This document shows positions 1 through 9,035 of a stretch of DNA of 64,000 nucleotides, piece by piece. This DNA is from Rhodospirillales bacterium (GTDB lineage: Bacteria > Pseudomonadota > Alphaproteobacteria > Rhodospirillales > JAPHRK01), in contig JAPHRK010000005.1 in assembly GCA_026196105.1 (NCBI GenBank), positions 1-64,000 on the forward strand, written 5' to 3'. Below the pieces are notes generated by a model that worked only from the letters and a program-made list of their open reading frames with translations, searched no databases and had not been told where the DNA came from. Position 1 is the first letter of the stretch. Each line of letters starts with the position of its first letter. Position numbers and translations under genes: made by a program.

Positions 1-556
1 AATCATAGTGACCCATGTTGAGGTCGGCAGGAATGACTAATTTGTCAGCTTCAACAGCACCAGGAAGATCAGGGATAACTGTTTCTGGAGCAGGAAGGCT
101 TTGATCTTTTTTGTTCACCATCACCCAGCGGACGTAATCCAGGACAACTTCATCGCGCTGATTAGCACCAATGGAGTTAACATAAACAACGCCAGTTTTG
201 CCGTTTGAATTTTCCTTGAGGCCAATCACTTTCGACATGGTGCGAACAGTGTCGCCGGGATAAACCGGGGTGCCAAAGCGCCCAGAGGAGTAGCCGAGGT
301 TCGCGACAGCATTCAAAGAGATGTCCGGAACGGTTTTGCCAAACACCATGTGGAACATCAGAAAGTCATCAATAGGCGCTTGCTCAAAACCAAGGTCCAT
401 GGCGAAGGTGTCTGCTGATTGAACAGCAAAACGGGGGCCATAAAGGGCGGTATAAAGAGTGACGTCACCTTCAGTAATGGTACGAGGTGTCGCGTGAAAT
501 ATTTCTTGTCCGATTTTAAAATCTTCGAAGAAGTTACCTGTGTTTGTTTTACTCAT
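1..556 (-). CDS. MaoC-family dehydratase (partial, 3' end outside window)
   Basis: The reverse strand reads open from an ATG at 556 to the window edge (about 185 codons), beginning MSKTNTGNFFEDFKIGQEI. The pattern of an FxDFxxGxxF start, a long hot-dog-fold helix region (DDFLMFHMVFGKTV) and the stretch PVYPGDTVRT is that of MaoC-like hydratases acting on CoA thioesters, and resembles mesaconyl-CoA/beta-methylmalyl-CoA hydratases. A strong ribosome binding site (GGGAGGGG) lies inside the end of the upstream lyase gene, only 2 bp separate the two genes, and they are clearly one operon. The pairing with a CitE-like lyase suggests a C4/C5 acyl-CoA pathway such as the ethylmalonyl-CoA pathway or acyl-CoA degradation; the exact substrate is inference. 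Confidence 0.8.
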   Translation of the reverse strand, partial: MSKTNTGNFFEDFKIGQEIFHATPRTITEGDVTLYTALYGPRFAVQSADTFAMDLGFEQAPIDDFLMFHMVFGKTVPDISLNAVANLGYSSGRFGTPVYPGDTVRTMSKVIGLKENSNGKTGVVYVNSIGANQRDEVVLDYVRWVMVNKKDQSLPAPETVIPDLPGAVEADKLVIPADLNMGHYD

Positions 557-558
557 CT

Positions 559-1440
559 TTAAGCTACCCCTCCCATTTCAGCTATGGCCTCAGCCATGGA
601 GATCAAGCGCTTGGCGTTTTCGACATGGAGGTTTTCAACAAGTTTCCCATCGACCTGCAACACACCTTTGCCTTCTTTCTCGGCTTCAGCGTGGGCAGCG
701 ATGATTTTGCGTGACCAGGCAATTTCAGCTTCAGCAGGCGCAAAAACTTCGTTGGCAGCGGCAACTTGTTTAGGGTGAATCAGAGTTTTGCCATCAAAGC
801 CCAACTCAGCACCCTGCCAGCAAGCCGCTTTGCATCCTTCGTCGTCAGCAAGGTCAAGGTAAACACCATCAAGAATTGGAATGCCTGCAGCGCGGGCGGC
901 TAACATGCAAAGACCGAGCGATGTGATGAAGGGAAGGCGCATGGGGGTGTGGAGGCAGTGTAGATCTTTTGCCAGATCTGAGGTGCCCATAACAAAACCC
1001 CCAAGACGAGGGGTTGAGTCGGCAATTTCTTCGGCTTTGAACATGGCGCGTGGGGTTTCCATCATGCACCAAATGGTTTGCTCAGCTGGAGCGCCTGCGT
1101 TGTCCATGATGGACTCGATTTGGCGAACTGTATCGGCGCTTTCCACTTTCGGGAACAAGATGCCATCGGCACCACATTGGCTGGCCGCAGCGATATCGGC
1201 CTGACCCCAAGGGGTGTTCAGGCCGTTAACCCGCACCAGGATTTCACGTTTGCCGTAACCACCTTCTTTGACCGCATTACAAATTTGCTCACGCGCGAGT
1301 TCTTTTGCATCCGGTGCAACAGAATCCTCCATATCCAGGATAAGGGCATCGGCGGCGAGGGTTTTTGCTTTTTCAAGAGCCCGAGCGTTTGAACCGGGCA
1401 TATAAAGAACACTGCGGCGAGGGCGCGCTGTAACAGCCAT
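559..1440 (-). CDS. HpcH/HpaI-family CoA ester lyase (CitE-like)
   Basis: A 293-residue TIM-barrel protein of the HpcH/HpaI aldolase/citrate lyase beta-subunit family. Visible family motifs are LYMPGSNARALEKA at the N-terminus, LDMEDSVAPDAK (metal-binding acidic residues), PKVESADTV, CMMETPRAM (second acidic metal ligand) and GFDGKTLIHPKQV near residue 220. Such enzymes cleave or hydrolyse malyl-CoA or beta-methylmalyl-CoA type esters. The short LYMPGS N-terminus is more like the CitE/(3S)-malyl-CoA thioesterase branch than the longer Mcl1 lyases. It is co-transcribed with the MaoC dehydratase, 2 bp downstream. Substrate is not decided by sequence alone. Confidence 0.82.
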   Translation of the reverse strand: MAVTARPRRSVLYMPGSNARALEKAKTLAADALILDMEDSVAPDAKELAREQICNAVKEGGYGKREILVRVNGLNTPWGQADIAAASQCGADGILFPKVESADTVRQIESIMDNAGAPAEQTIWCMMETPRAMFKAEEIADSTPRLGGFVMGTSDLAKDLHCLHTPMRLPFITSLGLCMLAARAAGIPILDGVYLDLADDEGCKAACWQGAELGFDGKTLIHPKQVAAANEVFAPAEAEIAWSRKIIAAHAEAEKEGKGVLQVDGKLVENLHVENAKRLISMAEAIAEMGGVA

Positions 1441-1665
1441 TGAATTTTCTCCATTAATAGATAGCTCTGTTGGCGGCAGACTATAGTCACGGAGCCAATT
1501 GTTGCAAGCTTGGGGATGCCGTTTAGGGAATTTTGCGCCCTAATTTCTCCGCTCTAAAGAAAATTCGCCTCAGAAATACCTGAGAAACCAAACTCTTGAA
1601 TGACCTTTGTATAATAAGGGCAGAAACAGAGACAAACGTTTCACTTATTTTTAAAGGAGAAGACC

Positions 1666-1815
1666 ATGTCACAACTTAATTTTTTAGAGCAAGTCTCAAC
1701 GACTTTTACAAGTTCATCCAGCACACCAGAGATCGTTCTAGGTATTGCTACATTGGTATTTTTTATTGGATTGGGTATCTATTACAATATGGAAGATGAC
1801 GAGCCATTTTGCTGA
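1666..1815 (+). CDS. Small single-pass membrane protein (49 aa)
   Basis: A short gene read directly from the sequence: ATG at 1666 to TGA at 1813-1815, 49 residues, preceded by a good ribosome binding site (AAAGGAGAAG). Residues 1-22 are polar and Ser/Thr-rich, residues about 23-41 form one hydrophobic helix (EIVLGIATLVFFIGLGIYY), and the tail is acidic (NMEDDEPFC). I do not recognise a family. It stands alone between two minus-strand genes, facing the chemoreceptor convergently. The SD, helix and clean stop support a real gene; function is unknown. Confidence 0.6.
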   Translation: MSQLNFLEQVSTTFTSSSSTPEIVLGIATLVFFIGLGIYYNMEDDEPFC

Positions 1816-2025
1816 AGATTGAGACAGAACAGATTAAACATCTATGATCACATTTTGGCATGCTATAAGTAGCCAAAGGAGCACCTTAAAAAGGGGTTGG
1901 TGTATTGGTCATAGAAATAACAAAAACAAGATAAAAACTTTCCGTCCTTCGAGCAAACTTGACAAGTTCATGGGCAAGAAGCAAATCAAATGCTTCCTGC
2001 CAATCCCATCGCTAACAATGATATC

Positions 2026-3285
2026 CTATTGGTAATAACCAACACTCAAAATAACATCACCACTGTTTTGGGTTTTGAGAATTTTTGTTGTTGGGATACC
2101 TGTGAGGGGGTTCTTATATTTGTAAGTAATCTCTCCTTGGTCCTTAGTTTTCGCCATTTCAACAATTTCTCGGATGAAGTATTTTCCTTCAGCATCTTGG
2201 AAATCTAGTCCGCTATTTCCATGGTGTTGCGGCAGGAAAGGATGGGTGTGAACAATACCCTCTTTACTGAATGTAATGACAAACAGGTCACGGTCTACAT
2301 ATCCACCGTTGAGGTCATTAAACACCGGATAAGCGCCCTCTCCGAAAGTTTCATAAGCAATAACGGCTGAATTCAAAAGTTGTTCAGCGTCACTGGCATT
2401 GCCGCAATAAGCAACTTTGACCTCAGATTCATAATTAGAAACCAAGGTGCTTAGGTCCTCAGAGACCTGAAAAATTGATTGTGTGGCATTGTTGATTGAG
2501 TTTGCTGCTTCATCAGCTTCAACAGCGACTCCTTGTAATTGCTCACTCATACTGCGAACATTTTGATCAACATCACTCATTTGGGTTTCTGTTGTCCCCA
2601 GAGCATTCTGAATATCTTTAACTCTTGATTCAATTTCTGTGGTTGCTTTTGCTGTTCGGTCAGCAAGCCCCTTCACCTCACTTGCAACAACAGCAAAACC
2701 TTTCCCTGCATCCCCTGCGCGGGCCGCTTCGATAGTTGCGTTTAGAGCTAGAAGGTTTGTTTGTCCCGCAATGCCTTTAATTTCACTGCCCAGATTAGCG
2801 ATTCCATCAGCTAAATCGGCCAATTGTCCAACAGTTTCATTGGCTGCGGTGGACTTCTCTTGGGCTTCAGTGGCGGCTTGTGCTGAATTGCTGATTTGTT
2901 GAACCAGAGTTCTAAGGTTAACTTCAGAACCGTCTCCAGTTCCCCCACCGTTAACCGCACTGTCTAGGTCTTTACCCATACCATCAAGGTTACGGAGTGA
3001 TTCTTCAACACCAGAAGAAAAGGTGACAGTTTTGCCTTCTAGTTCTCTGAATGCGTCATCCTTTGAAGCTTGAAGACCAGACTGCCCGCGCTTAATTCGG
3101 CGCTTGGTCGTCATTTTAATGCCCAAAGATTTTATGCTCTCAGCCAATGGACCGAGGGCACCAGAAGCCGCAATACCGTCGGTGTCATAATTTCCGTCCG
3201 TAAAGCCTTCAATAAATTTTTGCAAAATAGCAATATCGTTTGTTGAAATATCGCTGCTCGTTGTTTCCTCAATAATCACAGACAT
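2026..3285 (-). CDS. Soluble methyl-accepting chemotaxis protein with C-terminal Cache domain
   Basis: About 419 residues with the start taken at ATG 3285, which has a GGGAG site 5 nt upstream; a TTG at 3297 is the alternative. The highly conserved receptor hairpin tip is plain ([20 protein letters not shown], then [18 protein letters not shown]) at about residues 165-205. No transmembrane segment is visible. After the signalling coiled coil, roughly residues 290-419 match the sCache_2 pattern: [50 protein letters not shown], ending in SVGYYQ. Cache domains normally sit outside the membrane at the N-terminus; here the sensor is C-terminal and apparently cytoplasmic. It would signal to CheA/CheW; ligand unknown. 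Confidence 0.85.
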   Translation of the reverse strand: MSVIIEETTSSDISTNDIAILQKFIEGFTDGNYDTDGIAASGALGPLAESIKSLGIKMTTKRRIKRGQSGLQASKDDAFRELEGKTVTFSSGVEESLRNLDGMGKDLDSAVNGGGTGDGSEVNLRTLVQQISNSAQAATEAQEKSTAANETVGQLADLADGIANLGSEIKGIAGQTNLLALNATIEAARAGDAGKGFAVVASEVKGLADRTAKATTEIESRVKDIQNALGTTETQMSDVDQNVRSMSEQLQGVAVEADEAANSINNATQSIFQVSEDLSTLVSNYESEVKVAYCGNASDAEQLLNSAVIAYETFGEGAYPVFNDLNGGYVDRDLFVITFSKEGIVHTHPFLPQHHGNSGLDFQDAEGKYFIREIVEMAKTKDQGEITYKYKNPLTGIPTTKILKTQNSGDVILSVGYYQ

Positions 3286-3423
3286 TTGCACTCCCAAAAC
3301 CCGCTAAACGTTATTAAAATAGTTGGGTATTATTATTGTTTGGTTGCGGAACAAAGTAAGGGAGGCTGGGTTGAAAATCAATCACGACTAAATAAATCAA
3401 AGGTATATTTTTTATGCGTGAGT

Positions 3424-4050
3424 TTAATTGGCGAATAATGCTTCTCGAATACCGTCGATCATATATTGAGTAGCAAGGGCGGCGAGGAGGACGCCAAGAA
3501 GCCGGGTGAGGACGTTGATAAATGTCTCGGTAAAGTATTTAGACAAACGCTCTGCCAAGAGAAACATGATCAGGCAAATCAGCAAAACACCAATCAGCAC
3601 GGCCATGACGACCCCTTGTTCAAATAATTTGCCACTTTGAGCTGACATCAACAGCATAACTGAGGTAATTGCCCCAGGACCCGCAATTAGGGGGATTGCC
3701 AAAGGAAAGACAGAGATATCTTCCGGGTGTTCTTTGACCGCTTCTTCGGCTCGTTGAGATCGCCTGGAGGACCGTTTTTCAAAAACCATTTCCAGGGCGA
3801 CCAACAGCAGCATAAAGCCGCCTGCTATTTTAAAAGAAGAAAGATCAATTCCCAGCCAGCCGATGAATTCATGCCCGACGAGGGCGAAAAAGATCAATAT
3901 CCCTGCAGAAATAGCGACGGCCCGAAGAGCCATACGCCGCCGAAATGACCGATCTCCACCCTCTGTCATCACCAAAAACATTGGTGTTAGTCCCAAGGGA
4001 TCGATAATCACAAATAAAGTAACAAAGGCGTTGAGGATAAGGTCTGTCAT
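3424..4050 (-). CDS. MarC/UPF0056-family integral membrane protein
   Basis: A 208-residue, six-helix membrane protein. The N-terminal FVIIDPLGLTPMFLVMT and the central PLAIPLIAGPGAITSVMLL are the two NP/GPG-containing repeats typical of the MarC (YhgN/SnatA-like) family, which adopts an LIV-E-like fold. Members were once linked to multiple antibiotic resistance, but the physiological role is not established; some (SnatA) export small amino acids. Start is the ATG at 4050. It lies 21 bp downstream of the membrane methyltransferase gene on the same strand, so the two may be co-transcribed. Confidence 0.85.
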   Translation of the reverse strand: MTDLILNAFVTLFVIIDPLGLTPMFLVMTEGGDRSFRRRMALRAVAISAGILIFFALVGHEFIGWLGIDLSSFKIAGGFMLLLVALEMVFEKRSSRRSQRAEEAVKEHPEDISVFPLAIPLIAGPGAITSVMLLMSAQSGKLFEQGVVMAVLIGVLLICLIMFLLAERLSKYFTETFINVLTRLLGVLLAALATQYMIDGIREALFAN

Positions 4051-4071
4051 TTAAATCGGTCTAAGTTCCTA

Positions 4072-4662
4072 TTAACTTTGACCAAGGATATCAGGAAAGA
4101 TGTACCTTGGCGCTTTCTTTTTATAAGCAAGATAAGTGCCCCCATGGGTGTTTGTGAGATATCTCTCTTCTTTCATGATCATCTTATGGATGAACAGGAA
4201 CCCAATCAGGGAGAGAATAAGAAGAATAATATTCTGCATGAGAGTCGTGTAGGCGGCAAACATAATTAAATATGAGGCAAAATAGGGGTTGCGGGAAAAT
4301 TGATATATCCCAGTGGTTACCAATTCTGTCTTTTGGTTCTCAATAACCCCAACCCGCCAAGAATCTCTTAAGCCCACAAGAGAAGCGATAGAGATGAGGA
4401 GGTTAAGCCCTAGAAGAGCGAAGCCAATAGCGAGAGCAATGGGTCCATCCACGAGGTTTACCAGCCCAAAAGACGGATCAAAATAAGCAATTGCTAGAGT
4501 AACCCCTACGAACAAAATAAAAAATGCAATTGAGAGAGTTGCTTCAATATTCTTCCCGCGAATTTGTTCTCCGGTTTTCAGTTTTAAGAGAATGTTTTTA
4601 AGGGCAAACATCCCTTGAAAAACGATCTGGTGGAGGACAATGATGGCCCATATTTCTGACAT
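4072..4662 (-). CDS. Isoprenylcysteine/phospholipid methyltransferase-like membrane protein
   Basis: About 196 residues if translation starts at ATG 4662 (MSEIWAI), which is preceded by AAAGAGATT; a longer frame extends to 4710. There are about five hydrophobic helices. The C-terminal half shows the ICMT/PEMT signature: GIYQFSRNPYFASYLIM (SAM-binding RNP..), followed by MKEERYL and THGGTYLAYKKKAPRYIF. Proteins of this family methylate isoprenyl-cysteines, phospholipids or other membrane-associated substrates using S-adenosylmethionine; the bacterial substrate is unknown. It is probably transcribed together with the marC-like gene. Confidence 0.75.
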   Translation of the reverse strand: MSEIWAIIVLHQIVFQGMFALKNILLKLKTGEQIRGKNIEATLSIAFFILFVGVTLAIAYFDPSFGLVNLVDGPIALAIGFALLGLNLLISIASLVGLRDSWRVGVIENQKTELVTTGIYQFSRNPYFASYLIMFAAYTTLMQNIILLILSLIGFLFIHKMIMKEERYLTNTHGGTYLAYKKKAPRYIFPDILGQS

Positions 4663-4758
4663 TTTAATCTCTTTTCTCAAATAATCTGATATGCGGTTTC
4701 TGTCCGTCAAACTCCTCTAAAACCTTCAGGTTATACAATTACTAAAACACCACCGTGA

Positions 4759-5083
4759 TCAGCCTTCGTCAGGTATGCTAATTATTCAGAACAAGGAGCA
4801 AACTTAACAGAAATATTTGTTTTAGGAGAAATGCGTGGCTTTCTTGAAGCTGTTGTGGTTGGGATGGCCAATGCCCAGGCCGTGCTTACCTCAGCTTATG
4901 GGAAAGTTGCCCATAGACTTTAAGAGAAAGGGTTTTGCGACCCACTAGGCATTTGACGACCTCGGCATGGAAGCCAAAGAAATGGGTGATCCTGATGTTG
5001 TGCTTACTAAATTAGGAGCACTTCTTCTCAATTGCAACGGATGCCACGCTTCCTTCCGTTTGCAGTCGATGGCTAGTAAATAG
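4759..5083 (+). pseudogene. Decayed cytochrome c'-like (c-type haem) gene
   Basis: Two overlapping frames together spell a cytochrome c'/c-556-like protein. In frame 1, from about 4759 to 4900, one reads GANLTEIFVLGEMRGFLEA then MANAQAVLTSAYGK. The reading then jumps by one base: in frame 2 it continues MGKLPIDFKRKGFATH, meets an in-frame TAG at 4946-4948 (probably once CAG), then AFDDLGMEAKEMGDPDVVL, KLGALLLNCNGCHASFRLQS and a TAG at 5081. CNGCH at 5033-5047 is a perfect CXXCH haem-attachment motif in the expected C-terminal place. No intact start or signal peptide is seen. A frameshift plus nonsense codon make it a pseudogene unless these are assembly errors. Confidence 0.72.
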
Positions 5084-5163
5084 ACCAGAGGTTTTCGGTT
5101 TCTTGACACATAATATCGTCGCCTTACTATTGCTGGTTCAGGTTGAATGTTTGAGTGGAATAA

Positions 5164-5775
5164 GTGAAACAGGTTCGGACCAGAAAAAGTGCAGAGGCCC
5201 GCAAGGCAGAGATCGTAGATGCAGTCATCCGTATGGCTGGGGATATTGGACCTGACCGTTTAACCACAGAAAAGATGGCACAAGAAGTGGGGATTTCTCA
5301 AGCTGGAATTTTCAGACATTTCCCCACTAAAGGCGATATCTGGGAGGCGGTAGCTCAGCGGGTTGGTGAAATCCTCCAGTCTGCTTCGCCTCTTGAGGAA
5401 ATTGAAAAGGTAAGGCCTTATGATCAATTAAGGCAGTTGGTGATTGATCATCTCGGTTTTATCCAACTTACCCCCGCGATTCCCGATATCTTGTTTTCAC
5501 GAGAACTTCATAGTGAAAACGAAAAAATACGTGCTTTTTTTGCCGGACTTATGGGTAAGCGTCAGCGTAATTTCTCTCGGCTGATTTCTGCTGAAATTTC
5601 AACTGGATACTTTAAACCGACGCTTAATTCAGATGACGGAGCCTATCTTATTTTGTCCCTCATCCAAGGTCTCGCCATGCGCTGGTCTTTGAGTGCTCGG
5701 AGCTTTGATTTGGTCACGGAAGGGGAGCGGCTGCTTGACCTGCAATTAGACGGCTTTAAGAAGCAATCAAGCTAA
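5164..5775 (+). CDS. TetR/AcrR-family transcriptional regulator
   Basis: 203 residues with a GTG start at 5164. The N-terminal TetR helix-turn-helix is clear at about residues 13-60: ARKAEIVDAVIRMAG, LTTEKMAQEVGISQAGIFRHFPTKGDIWEAVAQ. The C-terminal ligand-binding half is unremarkable and gives no effector clue. It follows the decayed cytochrome gene, and its 3' end overlaps the convergent ubiB gene by 20 bp (5756-5775). Target genes are unknown. Confidence 0.85.
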   Translation: MKQVRTRKSAEARKAEIVDAVIRMAGDIGPDRLTTEKMAQEVGISQAGIFRHFPTKGDIWEAVAQRVGEILQSASPLEEIEKVRPYDQLRQLVIDHLGFIQLTPAIPDILFSRELHSENEKIRAFFAGLMGKRQRNFSRLISAEISTGYFKPTLNSDDGAYLILSLIQGLAMRWSLSARSFDLVTEGERLLDLQLDGFKKQSS

Positions 5776-7315
5776 CCACTGAAATTGTAATTGCTGCAAT
5801 GATACCTGCCCAAAGCAAGCGGTCATTGCCATTACTATTTTTCTTTGATGCCATAGCTTCTAAGGTCTCGGGGTGAAGTTTTAAGCCCCCTTGAGCCATA
5901 TCGCCGAGGTTGGCTTCAAGGCCCGCCAGGACGATGGGCAAGCGTTGTAGGTTGGTGGTGAAATCTTCAGCGGCGTCACGGATACGCGCTTGCGGTCCCA
6001 TGTTTTCCATGAACCATTCTTCGATGAGAGGTTCCGCTAATTGCCACATATTGGCTTGAGGGCTGAGTGTGCGGCCTGTGCCTTCTATCAACAGCATGGT
6101 TTTTTGCAGTTGAAGCAATTGGGGTTGCGTTTCCATATCGAAATATTCAGTGACCTGGAACAGCTGGGCCAGAAGGCGTGCCATGGATATTTGGTCTTGT
6201 GGTAAACCAAGAATTGGCTCAGCAATCGAGCGACTAGCTTGGGTAAATGCATCAACAGATTTATGAGCAGGTACCCACCCAGCTTCGAAATGGACTTCGG
6301 CAGCACGGCGGTAATTTTTGGTCAAAAAGGCGATGAGCATTTCAGCTAAATGGCGGCGGGTCTTTTTATCCACCCGGCCCATGATGCCGAAATCGACGGC
6401 AATAATGGTGCCGTCATCTCGAACAAACAGGTTGCCGGGGTGCAAATCCCCATGAAAGAAACCATCACGGAAGACCATCTTAAAGAAAAGCCCGGCGCAT
6501 TTTGTAATCACGTCAATAGGGTCGTGGCCTGCCGCTGTTAGAGCGTCACGCTCATCTATAGGGGTGCCCGAAATACGTTCCATGGTCATGACAGATTGGG
6601 CTGTGCGCGGCCAATCAATGGTCGGGATATGGATGTCAGGGTCACCAGCAAAATTCTCTGCTATCTCAGCGGCGGCAGCGGCTTCAAACCGTAAATCCAT
6701 TTCTAATTGGACGGATTCTTCTAAAGCCCTCACCGTTTCGACAGGCTTGAGGCGCATCAGTTCGGGTTTAGCTCGTTCCAGCAATTCAGCCGCCCAATAG
6801 AACATGTCGAAATCGCGTCTAAAGGAATCTTTCACATGGGGGCGCAGAACTTTCACGGCGACTTCTTCGCCTTCAACGGTCGTGGCAAAGTGGACCTGGG
6901 CTATGGAGGCAGCAGCAACCGCTTGATCCTCAAATTCAGAGAAAAGACTGTCGATCGGTGCGCCTAAATCTTTCTCAATAATGGCGCGGGCTTGATGGCC
7001 AGGAAAGGGAGCGAGACGATCTTGAAGCTCAGATAAATCTGCCGCCATTTCCTCGCCAAGTAAATCTGAGCGTGTGGACAAGGCTTGTCCCAGTTTGATC
7101 ATGGTCGGGCCGAGGGTTTCTAAAGCTTTGGCAAGACGTTGCCCGGGACGCAGCTTGGCGATAGAGCGACTACGAAAGGCAGGTAGGAGCTTTGCAGCGA
7201 GAACCACACCGGGTGCCACATCTAAACGCTCCAGTAAGAACAAGGCATCGTAACGAGCCAAGGTCCGAGCGACCTTAAGGAGGCGGCGAATATTTCTTAA
7301 AGAGCGGATCATCAA
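5756..7315 (-). CDS. ubiB: UbiB, ubiquinone biosynthesis atypical kinase/ATPase
   Basis: 519 residues of the ABC1/ADCK/UbiB family, needed for coenzyme Q biosynthesis and associated with the inner membrane. Family hallmarks: the KxGQ-type motif GPTMIKLGQALSTRSD near residue 70, the invariant lysine in EVAVKVLRP, FFHGDLHPGNLFVRDDGTI (catalytic HGD..PGN loop) and VDFGIMGR (DFG-like metal site). A C-terminal hydrophobic anchor (LLWAGIIAAITISVVSLIAS) closes the protein, as in E. coli UbiB. It starts only 8 bp after the ubiE stop, so the two ubiquinone genes form an operon. Confidence 0.95.
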   Translation of the reverse strand: MMIRSLRNIRRLLKVARTLARYDALFLLERLDVAPGVVLAAKLLPAFRSRSIAKLRPGQRLAKALETLGPTMIKLGQALSTRSDLLGEEMAADLSELQDRLAPFPGHQARAIIEKDLGAPIDSLFSEFEDQAVAAASIAQVHFATTVEGEEVAVKVLRPHVKDSFRRDFDMFYWAAELLERAKPELMRLKPVETVRALEESVQLEMDLRFEAAAAAEIAENFAGDPDIHIPTIDWPRTAQSVMTMERISGTPIDERDALTAAGHDPIDVITKCAGLFFKMVFRDGFFHGDLHPGNLFVRDDGTIIAVDFGIMGRVDKKTRRHLAEMLIAFLTKNYRRAAEVHFEAGWVPAHKSVDAFTQASRSIAEPILGLPQDQISMARLLAQLFQVTEYFDMETQPQLLQLQKTMLLIEGTGRTLSPQANMWQLAEPLIEEWFMENMGPQARIRDAAEDFTTNLQRLPIVLAGLEANLGDMAQGGLKLHPETLEAMASKKNSNGNDRLLWAGIIAAITISVVSLIAS

Positions 7316-7323
7316 TTTATGCC

Positions 7324-8106
7324 TCAGACTCGCCAGCCGGTATGCAAGGCGGCAATACCGCCTGAAAGGTTTCGGTAGCTTACTTGCTCAAAGCCCGCTG
7401 TACGAATCATCTCAGCGAATTCCTCTTGAGGTGGGAATTGACGAATGCTTTCCGCCAAATACTGATAAGATTCCCGATCATTTGCGACCATCTCGCCAAT
7501 TTTCGGCAAAAGTCCGAAGGAATAAATGTCATAAATTTTGTCGAGAACCGGCAATACCACTTCGCTAAATTCCAGACAAAGGAATCGACCGCCAGGCTTT
7601 AAAACCCGGCGGGCGTCTTCAAGAGCGGCGGGAATGTCAGTCACGTTACGGATACAAAAGGCAATGGTGTAAGCGTCCACAGATTGGTCTGGGACCGGGA
7701 GTTTCTCAGCGTTACCGCAAATCCAACTGATCCCTGTGAGCAGGCCTTCATCAACGGAACGGTCCCGTCCGACGTGAAGCATTTCATAGTTAATGTCACA
7801 TACGAAAACCTCGCCGTCGCCTTTAACCCGATCAAGGAAGCGCATGGCAATATCGCCTGTGCCACCGCCGACATCGAGCAAGGTCATGCCCGGTTGAGGT
7901 TTAAGCCAATCCATCATGGCGGCTTTCCATAAACGATGAACGCCCATACTCATCAGGTCATTCATCAGGTCGTACTTACCGGCTACGCTGTCAAAAACGT
8001 CTCGCACCATGGAGGCTTTTTCCTCTCTGGCGACAGTAGAGAAACCGAAATGGGTGGTTTCTGTTTGGTCCGGTGACGAACTATTTTGTTGGCTTGATTT
8101 CGACAT
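7324..8106 (-). CDS. ubiE: UbiE, demethylmenaquinone/2-methoxy-6-polyprenyl-benzoquinol C-methyltransferase
   Basis: Class I SAM-dependent C-methyltransferase of ubiquinone (and, where present, menaquinone) synthesis. The ATG at 8106 (MSKSSQQN, 260 aa) fits the family length; an in-frame GTG at 8142 would add 12 residues. Motifs: [23 protein letters not shown]-binding [21 protein letters not shown] and the C-terminal [17 protein letters not shown]. It is followed by ubiB on the same strand and is divergent from mutM, 74 bp away. Confidence 0.95.
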   Translation of the reverse strand: MSKSSQQNSSSPDQTETTHFGFSTVAREEKASMVRDVFDSVAGKYDLMNDLMSMGVHRLWKAAMMDWLKPQPGMTLLDVGGGTGDIAMRFLDRVKGDGEVFVCDINYEMLHVGRDRSVDEGLLTGISWICGNAEKLPVPDQSVDAYTIAFCIRNVTDIPAALEDARRVLKPGGRFLCLEFSEVVLPVLDKIYDIYSFGLLPKIGEMVANDRESYQYLAESIRQFPPQEEFAEMIRTAGFEQVSYRNLSGGIAALHTGWRV

Positions 8107-8180
8107 GAGCGGAACATAGCCTATGAATATGCGAAGCGCCACATTGGATTGATATGAAAATGAGAGATTAAAGAGAAAAT

Positions 8181-9026
8181 ATGCCTGAGCTTCCCGAAGT
8201 TGAAACCGTTTGCCGGGGAATCGCCCCTTACCTTGAAGGACGAACCCTAAAAACTGTGGTTCAGCGCCGCCCTAACCTGCGTAAACCCTTCCCAGAAGAT
8301 TTTGTCACGCGCCTTGAAGGGGCGAAGGTTATTACGGTGCGAAGGCGGGCTAAATATATTGTCATCCATACGTCTAGTGATGATGCCCTCCTTATTCATT
8401 TAGGGATGTCCGGACGGATGACGGTTTATGATCCAGGCGAAGCTCCTGACCCAGCAGCCCATGACCATGTGGATTTTGTCACCGACCAAGGTCATACCTT
8501 GCGTTTTACTGACCCCCGTCGATTCGGTTTGATGGATATTGTTGAGGGCGCGAAACTTGACGATCACCCCTTAATGGCGGCTATTGGGCCGGAGCCATTG
8601 GGCAATCAATTTAATGCCACTGTTTTGGCTGAAAACCTTAAGAAGAGAAACAGCCCAATCAAGTCGGTACTCCTTGATCAAAAGGTGGTGGCGGGGCTAG
8701 GCAATATATATGTGTGTGAATCCTTGTTTCGATCTGGAATTTCCCCCACACGCAAAGCCCTAAATCTCAAAACTAAAGAGGTCGAGAGGCTTTGGGAGAA
8801 AATTGTTGCCGTTCTTAATGAAGCTATTGCTGCGGGGGGCTCTTCTTTAAAGGACCATCGTCAGGCTTCTGGAGAACTTGGATACTTTCAGCATAACTTT
8901 AAAGTCTATGGGCGCGAAGGGGAGCCTTGTCCGGGGTGTGATTGTAATATTGAAAGTACAGGAGGCATTGAACGAATCACTCAATCGGGGCGCTCCACCT
9001 TCTTTTGTGCAAAGAAGCAAAGATAA
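8181..9026 (+). CDS. mutM: MutM/Fpg, formamidopyrimidine-DNA glycosylase
   Basis: 281 residues. This base-excision repair enzyme removes 8-oxoguanine and formamidopyrimidines and nicks the abasic site. The catalytic N-terminus PELPEVET (Pro after Met, plus Glu), the RRRAKY lysine around residue 58, [16 protein letters not shown] and the helix-two-turn-helix ([11 protein letters not shown]) are present. The C-terminal zinc finger is odd: the first pair is CPGC and the third ligand is in FFC, but where the family has CPxC the sequence reads CAKKQR, so the fourth cysteine is lysine. An extra cysteine two residues after the first pair (CDC) might compensate. Otherwise full-length. Confidence 0.94.
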   Translation: MPELPEVETVCRGIAPYLEGRTLKTVVQRRPNLRKPFPEDFVTRLEGAKVITVRRRAKYIVIHTSSDDALLIHLGMSGRMTVYDPGEAPDPAAHDHVDFVTDQGHTLRFTDPRRFGLMDIVEGAKLDDHPLMAAIGPEPLGNQFNATVLAENLKKRNSPIKSVLLDQKVVAGLGNIYVCESLFRSGISPTRKALNLKTKEVERLWEKIVAVLNEAIAAGGSSLKDHRQASGELGYFQHNFKVYGREGEPCPGCDCNIESTGGIERITQSGRSTFFCAKKQR

Positions 9027-9035
9027 GAGTCTGTT

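Noticed and set aside
1844-2035. 63-codon plus-strand open frame
   Set aside because: Basic, low-complexity translation with no SD and no family trait; it ends in the convergent chemoreceptor gene.
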